From Woeseia sp034521225 (GTDB lineage Bacteria; Pseudomonadota; Gammaproteobacteria; Steroidobacterales; Woeseiaceae), in contig JAXHMR010000025.1 in NCBI GenBank assembly GCA_034521225.1, forward strand, positions 128,426 through 192,425: a stretch of 64,000 bases of DNA, written 5' to 3'. Each line of letters starts with the position of its first letter. Position 1 is the first letter of the stretch. The notes beneath the pieces are model-generated. The model was not told the origin of the DNA. It saw nothing but the letters and a program-made list of their open reading frames with translations, and made no database searches. Below, one piece after another: positions 34,079-41,624 of this stretch. Position numbers and translations under genes: made by a program.

Positions 34079-34180
34079 GGCGCCATTTTGCCCGATAAAT
34101 CGATACCGGGTAAGAGCAGCGCCAGTACCCGAGGTTCCCGTAACCTCTGCCTGCGGCGCCCAACGGCCCTTAGAACGCGG

Positions 34181-34368
34181 CCCGGATTATTCATGAACGG
34201 ATTCGTGCTTCGGTGTTAGGCGAAGGCGCACCCCGGGAGGGCTTTTCAGGGACGCTGTGAATACGTCCCTGTACGCTCTGTGCCGGACGTCCCTGTCCGG
34301 CACAGCCCTGAAAAGCCCTCCCCGGGGCACACCTCCGCCCCGATCAATGTGCCGTTCATGAATAATCC
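34181..34368. repeat. Family A palindromic element, copy 4 (inverted relative to copy 1)
   Basis: Ends CCCGGATTATTCATGAACGG and CCGTTCATGAATAATCC. The asymmetric centre is reversed compared with copies 1 and 2 (here CAGGGACGCTGTGAATACG precedes the GTGCCGGAC hairpin), so the element has inserted in both orientations. Confidence 0.92.
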
Positions 34369-34415
34369 TCCATCGTGCCACTGGCACTTACCGAAGTATC
34401 CGTTGAGCATTGAGG

Positions 34416-34508
34416 AGCGCCGGTACCCCCTGTGGGAGGTCTTTGGGGAAATAAAGCGGACCGAAGGGAGCCATTCCCCCAAAGACCTCCCCGCAGGGGG
34501 TACCGGTG
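34416..34508. repeat. Family D hairpin repeat, copy 2
   Basis: Arms AGCGCCGGTACCCCCTG and CAGGGGGTACCGGTGC pair with a few mismatches. The spacer AAATAAAGCGGACCGA...GGGAGCCATT is almost the same as in copy 1 at 5351, so the two share origin over their whole length. The 150 bp between this repeat and the dehydrogenase gene hold a promoter but no gene. Confidence 0.85.
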
Positions 34509-34606
34509 CGGCGGGCAGACGGTCCATTACCGAATAGAACACGAATCGCAACCCCAACGTCATTTTCCTCAATGAAACCAATCATGAGGTGGGTAGGTGC
34601 CTCGTG

Positions 34607-34635
34607 TTGTGCATTGCAGCATTCCTCGTTATACT
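34607..34635 (+). promoter_or_regulatory. Sigma-70 type promoter of the acyl-CoA dehydrogenase pair
   Basis: TTGTGC (34607-34612), a 17-base spacer and TATACT (34630-34635) lie 117 bases upstream of the first acyl-CoA dehydrogenase start. Confidence 0.6.
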
Positions 34636-34751
34636 GCGCGTCCCCGACTGATCCAAACGCCGCCGGTACCCGCCATCCACGGTTCACAGATGATGGGTTT
34701 CCTGCAGATTGTTGCCCGGGATACCCTTGTGACTGACATTGGGAAGTGTGA

Positions 34752-35954
34752 ATGAACGTAAACCTGTCCGACGAGGAACTGGCGTTTCGGGAGGAAGTTC
34801 GCGCGTTTTTCCGCGACAAGTACCCCGAAGAACTGCGGCGCAAGCAGAAAAAGGGTATCGCGCTCAGTCGCGACGACATGGTGCGCTGGCAGAAGATACT
34901 CTACGAACAGGGCTGGGCGGCACTCAACTGGCCGACTGAATACGGCGGCACCGGCTGGACGCCGGTGCAGAAGTACATCTTCGCGAACGAGATTGCGATG
35001 GCCAACGCGCCGGACATGATTCCTTTCGGCGTCAAGATGGTGGCCCCGATTATTTATACATTCGGTAACGACGAACAGAAAAAACGCTTTCTGCCGGACA
35101 TCCTCGCAAGCAACGTCTGGTGGTGCCAGGGCTATTCCGAACCGGGTTCCGGGTCGGATCTCGCCTCACTGAAGACCCGTGCCGAACGCGTCGGTGACCA
35201 TTACATTGTCAATGGCACGAAGACCTGGACGACACTCGGGCACTACGCCGACTGGATTTTTTGCCTTGTACGGACCAGCACTGATGTGGCGCGTCGCCAG
35301 GAAGGCATCAGTTTCCTGCTGATCGACATGAACACGAAAGGTGTCTCTGTGCGGCCGATCATCACGATCGAGGGCGAGCGGGAAGTCAATGAAGTGCACT
35401 TCGAGGATGTCAAAGTGCCGGCTGAGAATCTCGTCGGCGAGGAAGGCAAGGGATGGACCTACGGCAAGGTCCTGCTGCAGCACGAACGCACCAATATTGC
35501 CGGCGTTGCGCGGTCGAAGTACCGGCTGAGCCGGCTGCGCGAAAAAGCGTCTGAATCCGTCCACGGAGCGCCCCCGCTGCTCGACGACCGGAACTTCGCC
35601 CGCAAGCTCGCGGCCACCGAAATCGAACTGAAAGCACTCGAATTCACCGAACTGCGCACGCTGGCGGCTGTTGCCGTCGGCAAGGCGCCCGGTCCCGAAT
35701 CATCGATCCTGAAAATTGCCGGCACCGAAATGCAGCAACGGATAGACATGCTGTTCGTCGAGGCAGCCGGCTATTACGCATTGCCCTTCGTGCCCGAGCA
35801 ATACGCCGCCGATTTTCCGGAGGAAGATCACGTCGGCCATCAAGCCGAGACGCAATCCTCGCTGCAGTACTTCAATAACCGCAAGGCATCGATCTACGGC
35901 GGCTCAAACGAAATCCAGAAGAATATTATTTCCAAGCACGTGCTTGGACTCTGA
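34752..35954 (+). CDS. Acyl-CoA dehydrogenase (first of a pair)
   Basis: A 400-residue flavoprotein of the acyl-CoA dehydrogenase family. Visible parts: SDEELAFREEVRAFFRDKYP at the N-terminus, the FAD-binding CQGYSEPGSGSDLAS and WTTLGHYADW, and the C-terminal RKASIYGGSNEIQKNIISKHVLGL, which contacts FAD and CoA. It passes electrons to ETF and then to ETF-QO (14633). A second, different dehydrogenase gene starts 38 bp later on the same strand, an arrangement known for heteromeric dehydrogenases acting on sterol or other bulky side chains as well as for paired homomeric enzymes. Substrate unknown. Confidence 0.92.
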   Translation: MNVNLSDEELAFREEVRAFFRDKYPEELRRKQKKGIALSRDDMVRWQKILYEQGWAALNWPTEYGGTGWTPVQKYIFANEIAMANAPDMIPFGVKMVAPIIYTFGNDEQKKRFLPDILASNVWWCQGYSEPGSGSDLASLKTRAERVGDHYIVNGTKTWTTLGHYADWIFCLVRTSTDVARRQEGISFLLIDMNTKGVSVRPIITIEGEREVNEVHFEDVKVPAENLVGEEGKGWTYGKVLLQHERTNIAGVARSKYRLSRLREKASESVHGAPPLLDDRNFARKLAATEIELKALEFTELRTLAAVAVGKAPGPESSILKIAGTEMQQRIDMLFVEAAGYYALPFVPEQYAADFPEEDHVGHQAETQSSLQYFNNRKASIYGGSNEIQKNIISKHVLGL

Positions 35955-35992
35955 CAGCTGCCTCGCCCACCAGGCCCCGCACGGATAGCACT

Positions 35993-37138
35993 ATGGATTT
36001 TTCAGTTACCGAAGAACAGTCAATGCTGGCCGACAGCGTCGCCCGGTTCATCGACAACAATTACGACTTTGACCAGCGCATGAAGATTGCGGAAGGCGAA
36101 GCCGCGTTCAGCCGCGAGATGTGGCAGAACTTCGCGGAGCTGGGCATGTCGGCTGTCCTGTTTGATGAGGACGATGGCGGACTCGGTGGCGGTCCGGTCG
36201 AGACGATGCTGATGATGGAACAGTTCGGCAGAGGGCTCGTCGTTGAACCGTTCATCGCCAACATTGTGCTCGCCGGCGGCGCATTACGGCACCTGGCAAG
36301 CGCGGAGCAGAAGGAGCGATGGCTGCCCGGACTCATCGACGGCAGCCTGCAGGCAGCGCTGGCCTTTGCTGAGCCACAGGCGCGCTTCGACATCGCAAAT
36401 ATAGCCACATCGGCGAAACGCAAGGGCAATGACTGGGTCCTGGCAGGCCGCAAGACAATGGTACTGAACGGCGGCGACGCCGACTTGCTGATCATCCCCG
36501 CCCGCACCGGCGGCAAACAGGGCGATACTGACGGCATTACAATGTTCATCGTCGACGGTTCGGCCGACGGGTTGCGTCGCAGGTCGTACAAGACCGTCGA
36601 CGCGCATGGCGCCGCCGAGGTCACGCTCGACGATGTACACGTCGACGGTGACAGGGTCCTGGGTGACGTTGACGGCGGATTCGCGACCCTGCAGCAGGTC
36701 GTCGATGATGCGACGCTGGCTGTCGCTGCAGAAGCCGTGGGTATCATGCGCACGATGCACGACAAGACTGTCGAGTATTCAAAGCAGCGCAGTCAGTTCG
36801 GCGTGCCAATCGGCACTTTCCAGGCGCTGCAGCACCGCATGGTTGAAACACTGATGGCGTGTGAGCAGACGAAATCGCTGCTGCTCTGGGCTACAATGCT
36901 GCGCGCCGAAGGCGATGCTAACTCGTCCAGTGCAATCGCCGCACTGAAATACCAGGTTGGCACCGTGGGCCGCCGCGTCGGCGAGGAAGCCCTCCAGATC
37001 CATGGCGGCATGGGCATGACGTGGGAAATGGACATCGCTCACTATTTCAAGCGCCTGACGGCCATCGGCATATTGTTCGGGCACGCCGATTATCACCTGG
37101 ACCGCTATGCGGGGAATGCGGCCGACGCAAGCACCTGA
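35993..37138 (+). CDS. Acyl-CoA dehydrogenase (second of a pair, shorter)
   Basis: A 381-residue acyl-CoA dehydrogenase-family protein. It has the N-terminal helical domain (MDFSVTEEQSMLADSVARF), a beta domain in which the usual SEP-GSD flavin motif is replaced by AEPQARFDIANI, and QRSQFGVPIGTFQALQHRMVE and QIHGGMGMTWEMDIAHYFKR in the C-terminal domain. The weaker FAD motif suggests it may act as the partner subunit of the preceding dehydrogenase rather than alone. That is inference from the tandem order and motif loss. Confidence 0.9.
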   Translation: MDFSVTEEQSMLADSVARFIDNNYDFDQRMKIAEGEAAFSREMWQNFAELGMSAVLFDEDDGGLGGGPVETMLMMEQFGRGLVVEPFIANIVLAGGALRHLASAEQKERWLPGLIDGSLQAALAFAEPQARFDIANIATSAKRKGNDWVLAGRKTMVLNGGDADLLIIPARTGGKQGDTDGITMFIVDGSADGLRRRSYKTVDAHGAAEVTLDDVHVDGDRVLGDVDGGFATLQQVVDDATLAVAAEAVGIMRTMHDKTVEYSKQRSQFGVPIGTFQALQHRMVETLMACEQTKSLLLWATMLRAEGDANSSSAIAALKYQVGTVGRRVGEEALQIHGGMGMTWEMDIAHYFKRLTAIGILFGHADYHLDRYAGNAADAST

Positions 37139-37194
37139 CGTCGGTCGAAAGTCTTCCTGCCGGGCCCGGGTGCCACGGCACCCGAGTCTGAATC

Positions 37195-37947
37195 ATGTTA
37201 CCGCAGCAGATTGTCAATTTTTTTATTGGCCAGCAGGAACTGCTGTGGTTCACGACGCTGTTCGTCGATCTCGGCTTCACCGTCATCCTGTACCGCCTGT
37301 TCGGCAAGGCCGGCCTGCAGGTTGCTATCGCGACCGCGATCATCCTGGCCAACCTGCAGGGTCCGAAGCTTACTGAGATCTTCGGTATCCAGACGAGTCT
37401 TGGCGTCATATTTTACTCGAGCATCTTTTTCGCCACGGATGTGCTGAGTGAGAATTATGGCCGTGCCGAAGCCAACAAGGCAGTCCGCATGGGTTTTGTC
37501 GTCAGTGTCATTGTCCTCGTCATGCTGAGCCTTGCCCTGCTCTACCAGCCGACACAAAGTCCCGAAACCGCCCGATTCTCCGCGGACATACACGACGCCT
37601 TCACAACGATCGTCAATTTCACGCCGCGCTTCGTCTTCGGGTCTCTTCTTGCGTATTACATCAGCCAGAGCTTCGACGTCTGGGCCTTTCACCGCATCAA
37701 GCAAATTACCGGCGACCGCTGGCTGTGGCTACGCAACAATTTGTCGACGATGAGTTCGCAGGCACTCGATACTGTTATTTACTCGCTGGTGGCATGGTGG
37801 GGCATAGTCGACCTGCGCACGGCTCTGGCACTGGGCGCCGCCAAGTACGTTTTCAAACTGGTCATCGCGGCAATCGATACGGTATTTATCTACTGGGCGC
37901 GGGCGGCGCACCGGCAGCGAATGGCGGCGGGTGCCACTACCGGGTAA
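37195..37947 (+). CDS. yhhQ: Queuosine precursor transporter (YhhQ / VUT family)
   Basis: YhhQ imports queuosine precursors (preQ0/preQ1) across the inner membrane. The 250-residue product has six or so hydrophobic segments and the family sequence SSIFFATDVLSENYG, plus RFVFGSLLAYYISQSFDVWAFHRIK in the second half. Its presence with tgt and queA (3-5 kb) suggests the cell salvages queuine-type precursors. No de novo preQ1 genes (queC, queD, queE, queF) are seen in the window. Confidence 0.92.
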   Translation: MLPQQIVNFFIGQQELLWFTTLFVDLGFTVILYRLFGKAGLQVAIATAIILANLQGPKLTEIFGIQTSLGVIFYSSIFFATDVLSENYGRAEANKAVRMGFVVSVIVLVMLSLALLYQPTQSPETARFSADIHDAFTTIVNFTPRFVFGSLLAYYISQSFDVWAFHRIKQITGDRWLWLRNNLSTMSSQALDTVIYSLVAWWGIVDLRTALALGAAKYVFKLVIAAIDTVFIYWARAAHRQRMAAGATTG

Positions 37948-38018
37948 TTTAACGTGGCGATCTGATGTATCGTTGCAGTCTGTCCTGTGCCGTAATGCGA
38001 GCGGAGTGACGAACGGTA

Positions 38019-38846
38019 ATGGCGGATTTTTATCCTTCAGGTGTGATCACGATAACAACGGACTTCGGTCACAAGGGTCCGTTCACCGCCGTCATGAAGG
38101 GCGTCATTCTGCAGCGATTTCGTCAAGGAACGATCGTTGACCTGACTCACGAGATTCCGGCGCATTGGCCGCCGGAGGCGGGCTTCTGGCTGAGCCGTTC
38201 CTATAAGTATTTTCCGCGCGGCACCGTGCATGTTGCCATCGTTGATCCCGGCGTCGGTACCGAGCGGGAGATCCTGGTCGCGGCACTGGACGGGCACGTG
38301 TTCATGGCGCCGGACAACGGCCTGCTGGCGTCGCTGCTGACAAAACAGGACGGCACTGAAGTTTATGCTCTTGACTCCAGCAGGCTCGCCAATCTGAAGT
38401 TGCCGGTGCCGAGCGCCACCTTTCATGGCCGCGACATCTTCGCGCCGGTTGCCGCCGAACTTGCCGCGGGCCGCCTGCGACCCGTCGATACCGGGCGCCG
38501 TATCCGCGAATGGGCGCCGGAGTGGCTGGACGAACCGGAGGTTACGCCGGCTCGCGTCAGTGGCGTCATAGTGACGATTGATGCCTTCGGCAACCTGATC
38601 AGCAATATCGACGGCAACCTGCTCAGTCACCTGGCAGCGCCGCAGGTCAGGCTGGGCGGCCACACGATCGACCTGGTAGAAACCTACGGGCGCACGCAGC
38701 CGGGCAACTATCTTGCATTGGTCAACTCATTCGGCGTGCTCGAAATCGCGCGCGCCGAAGGCAACGCTGCCGAGGGCCTGGGGAGTGACCGCGGCGCCCC
38801 GGTGGTGGTCACGGCAAGGCAACCACCCTCATCGCGAGGCGCGTAG
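38019..38846 (+). CDS. SAM hydroxide adenosyltransferase (DUF62 family)
   Basis: Members hydrolyse S-adenosylmethionine to adenosine and methionine and are relatives of fluorinase and chlorinase. The 275-residue product has the conserved ITITTDFGHKGPFTAVMKG, VDLTHEIPAH, VHVAIVDPGVGTERE and MAPDNGLLA, with the C-terminal domain starting near VIVTIDAFGNLISNI. The DxGxKGP rather than fluorinase-type residues argue for the hydrolase. The last residues QPPSSRGA and the TAG stop are encoded in family B cluster 3, so the true end has been replaced by repeat sequence. Confidence 0.9.
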   Translation: MADFYPSGVITITTDFGHKGPFTAVMKGVILQRFRQGTIVDLTHEIPAHWPPEAGFWLSRSYKYFPRGTVHVAIVDPGVGTEREILVAALDGHVFMAPDNGLLASLLTKQDGTEVYALDSSRLANLKLPVPSATFHGRDIFAPVAAELAAGRLRPVDTGRRIREWAPEWLDEPEVTPARVSGVIVTIDAFGNLISNIDGNLLSHLAAPQVRLGGHTIDLVETYGRTQPGNYLALVNSFGVLEIARAEGNAAEGLGSDRGAPVVVTARQPPSSRGA

Positions 38847-39035
38847 CACCGTGGCGACCTCGCAATGACAATGACTCTGCTGAATCGGAACGGGTTCGCC
38901 ACGCCCTGCGGGCTCGCAACGACAGCACATTGTCATCGCGAGGCGCGTAGCGCCGTGGCGATCTCGCAATGACGATGACTCTGCTAATCGGAACGAGGTT
39001 GCCACGGCGCTTCGCGCCTCGCAATGACAGGGGTG
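38830..39035. repeat. Family B dispersed repeats, cluster 3
   Basis: Two to three units in alternating versions: TCATCGCGAGGCGCGTAGC, CGCAATGACAATGACTCTGC, and GCCACGCCCTGCGGGCTCGC. It fills the space between the convergent SAM hydrolase and glnS genes and overlaps the 3' end of the former. Confidence 0.9.
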
Positions 39036-39056
39036 TAACCGGCCCCCCAGGGAGTG

Positions 39057-40736
39057 CTAGCGTTCCTGCAACGCCTGCTTTTCAATCTTCGCCCACCCGT
39101 CCCGTAACGTGACAATCCGGTTGAACACCGGTGCATCGGTGCGATGATCGACGGAATCCGGGCAGAAATAACCGAGTCGCTCAAACTGCCAGGACGTACC
39201 GGATGTGGCACCGGCCAGTGCCGGCTCCAGCATCGCGGTCACGGTCTGCAGAGAGTCGGGATTCAGGACACTGTTGATATCGGCGGCGCCAGGCTCAGGG
39301 TCGGTGAACAGGCGGTCGTAGAGCCGCACTTCGGCGGCAACGCCATGGCGCGCGGACACCCAGTGTATCGTGCCCTTGACCTTGCGATCGCTGCTGCCGG
39401 TGCCACTCCGCGTATCCGGGTCATAGCTGCAATGCAGTTCAGTAATATTGCCGTCACTGTCGCGGATCACCTCGTCGCAACGGATGATGTAGGCAGACCG
39501 CAACCGCACTTCGCCGCCGGGCTTTAAGCGGAAAAACTTGCGCGGCGCCTCTTCCATGAAGTCATCCTGCTCGATCAGGATTTCGCGGCAGAACGGCACG
39601 CTGCGGGTGCCAAGCTCGGGATTCTGCGGGTGGTTCTGCGCGGTCATGTCCTCGACCGTGTGCTCATCGTAATTGGTAATGACGACTCGCAGTGGATTCA
39701 GGACAGCCATGCGGCGTTCGGCGTGTTCACCGAGGTACTCGCGAACGCAGTTTTCCAGCAGCGCCATCTCGATCAGGTTTTCCTGCTTCGTTACACCGAT
39801 GCGTGCGCAGAAATCCACGAGTGCCGGTGCCGGGTACCCACGGCGGCGCATGCCGGCAAGCGTTGCAATCCGGGGGTCGTCCCAGCCGTTGACAGTACCC
39901 TCGTCAACCAGCTGGTTCAGCTTGCGCTTGCTGGTCAGTGCGTACGCGAGATTCAGGCGCGAGAACTCGATCTGCCGCGGCCGGTGCGGCGGGGACAGCC
40001 TGTCGAGAAACCAGTCATACAGCGGCCGATGATCCTCGAACTCAAGCGTGCACAACGAATGCGTCACGCCCTCGAACGCATCGGACAGGCCGTGCGCGAA
40101 GTCATACATCGGATAGATGCACCATGCATCGCCGGTCCGCTGGTGGCTGAGGTGGCGGATGCGATACAGCGTCGGATCTCTCAGATTTATATTCGGCGAC
40201 GCCATGTCTATGCGCGCGCGCAGAACGTGCTCGCCATCACTGAACTCCCCCGCTCGCATGCGCCGGAACAGGTCCAGGTTCTCATCGACGCTGCGGTTGC
40301 GGTAGGGACTGTCGCGTCCGGGTTCTGTCAGCGTGCCGCGGTAAGCACGTATGTCATCGGCACTCAGGCTGTCGACGTAGGCATCGCCCTGGCGGACCAG
40401 CGTCTCGGCCGCGTCGTAGAGCTGCTCGAAATGATCCGACGCGTGGCTCAGCCGCTCGCCCCAGTCGAAACCGAGCCACTTCACATCTTCCATGATGGCG
40501 TCGACGTACTCGGCCCGTTCGCGTCCCGGGTTGGTGTCGTCAAAGCGAAGCCAGGTATGACCACCCTGCTCGTCCGCAACACCAAAATTGAGGCATATGG
40601 ACTTGGCATGGCCCACGTGGAGAAAGCCGTTCGGTTCGGGCGGAAAGCGCGTCACGACGGCACCGTCGTGTTTGCCGTCAACGATGTCCTGGCGGACGAT
40701 CTTGCGGATGAAATCAGTGGGGTGTTCTGTCGTCAT
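39057..40736 (-). CDS. glnS: Glutaminyl-tRNA synthetase
   Basis: A class I synthetase that charges tRNA-Gln. The start at 40736 (MTTEHPTDFIRKIVRQD) gives 559 residues, the normal size. Motifs: PPEPNGFLHVGHAKSICLNFG with the HIGH-type sequence, DDTNPGRERAEYVD, LSHQRTGDAWCIYPMYDFAHGLSD, the KMSKS-equivalent TSKRKLNQL, and C-terminal anticodon-binding beta-barrel domains. A direct GlnRS is typical of gamma- and betaproteobacteria, supporting the assignment of the host. It is divergent in function from and not overlapping the zur-like gene upstream. Confidence 0.97.
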   Translation of the reverse strand: MTTEHPTDFIRKIVRQDIVDGKHDGAVVTRFPPEPNGFLHVGHAKSICLNFGVADEQGGHTWLRFDDTNPGRERAEYVDAIMEDVKWLGFDWGERLSHASDHFEQLYDAAETLVRQGDAYVDSLSADDIRAYRGTLTEPGRDSPYRNRSVDENLDLFRRMRAGEFSDGEHVLRARIDMASPNINLRDPTLYRIRHLSHQRTGDAWCIYPMYDFAHGLSDAFEGVTHSLCTLEFEDHRPLYDWFLDRLSPPHRPRQIEFSRLNLAYALTSKRKLNQLVDEGTVNGWDDPRIATLAGMRRRGYPAPALVDFCARIGVTKQENLIEMALLENCVREYLGEHAERRMAVLNPLRVVITNYDEHTVEDMTAQNHPQNPELGTRSVPFCREILIEQDDFMEEAPRKFFRLKPGGEVRLRSAYIIRCDEVIRDSDGNITELHCSYDPDTRSGTGSSDRKVKGTIHWVSARHGVAAEVRLYDRLFTDPEPGAADINSVLNPDSLQTVTAMLEPALAGATSGTSWQFERLGYFCPDSVDHRTDAPVFNRIVTLRDGWAKIEKQALQER

Positions 40737-40793
40737 GTAGGAACATCTGCGCGCCTTGAAGGGGCGCAATTGTACGTTATTGATTGCGGCGCA

Positions 40794-41309
40794 CTACCCC
40801 CGGGGAGGATCTTTACGCGTTTGCGGCGCGGCAGCCCGGGCACAGACCCTGGATTTCAAGCATCTGGTGGACGGCGAGAAACCAAGATCCGACGCCTTTT
40901 CCTCGACCAGCCGGTTGATGTCGGCATCGTCGAGTTCGGCGACCGACTGGCAGCCACGGCAGATCAGGAATTGCCCGGTGTGCGAACTGGACGGGTCGGC
41001 ACAGCCGACGAAGGCATTGAGGGAGTCCAGCCGGTGTACCAGATCCGCCTCGATGAGAAACTCGAGGGCACGGTACACCGTTGGCGGGGCGGCTTTTTTG
41101 CCGCCGCGGTCCAGCTTGTCGAGGATGTCGTAGGCACCGACCGGCTTGCGGCTGTTCCAGACCAGTTCCAGCACCTGCCGCCTGAGTGCGGTAAACCGGA
41201 GGCCGCGCTCGCGGCAGACGTTTTCCGCCCTCGTTAATGCCTCTTCCACGCAATGGCGATGGTTGTGGGCGTCAGTTGGAAAAACCGGGTTGTCGACTGC
41301 TTCTGTCAT
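40794..41309 (-). CDS. zur: Fur-family regulator, Zur-like, with a C-terminal frameshift
   Basis: A zinc-responsive Fur-family repressor. Starting at 41309 (MTEAVDNPVFPTDAHNH), it has the winged helix (RGLRFTALRRQVLELVWNSRKPVGAYDILDKL, PPTVYRALEFL) and the structural zinc pair FLICRGCQSV. In the annotated frame the tail after ASDLGF is nonsense. In the neighbouring frame, ending at 40813, the same bases read HQMLEIQGLCPGCRAANA, the usual Zur C-terminus with the second CxxC. Adding one base near 40888-40892 (TTTCTCGCC) joins the two. The true protein would be about 165 residues. As written, the second Cys pair is lost. Confidence 0.9.
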   Translation of the reverse strand: MTEAVDNPVFPTDAHNHRHCVEEALTRAENVCRERGLRFTALRRQVLELVWNSRKPVGAYDILDKLDRGGKKAAPPTVYRALEFLIEADLVHRLDSLNAFVGCADPSSSHTGQFLICRGCQSVAELDDADINRLVEEKASDLGFSPSTRCLKSRVCARAAAPQTRKDPPRG

Positions 41310-41370
41310 GCGGGTTGTCTCGGAATACTGTAACGGAATTGTACACGACCGTACCGACAGTGCCGGCAGG

Positions 41371-41545
41371 CCGTCATCGCGAGGCGCGAAGCGACGTGGC
41401 GAACTCGCACGGATAATGACTCTGCCAGGTTCACGAGATTGCCACGCCCTGCGGGCTCGCAATGACGGCGGACAGTTGCCACGTCCTGCGGGCTCGCAAT
41501 GACGGCGCACAGTTGCCACGTCCTGCGGGCTCGCAATGACATCTT
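41371..41545. repeat. Family B dispersed repeats, cluster 4
   Basis: One full unit (GTCATCGCGAGGCGCGAAGC to GCTCGCAATGACGG) followed by two short tandem copies of GTTGCCACGTCCTGCGGGCTCGCAATGAC. It lies between the divergent zur-like and thrS genes. The remaining 80 bp before thrS contain TACAAT (41578-41583), a possible -10. Confidence 0.9.
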
Positions 41546-41624
41546 ATGACGTCGGATGCGCCACGTCGGCAATCGGGTACAATGGCACGCTTCACTTTTT
41601 TGGACGAAATCAAGGCAACCGTAC

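Noticed and set aside
34079..34180. Possible molybdenum-cofactor riboswitch upstream of moaA
   Set aside because: A small GAGGTT/AACCTC hairpin and a GGCGCC pair are present, but the conserved core expected of the Moco RNA motif could not be recognised. A covariance-model search would settle it.
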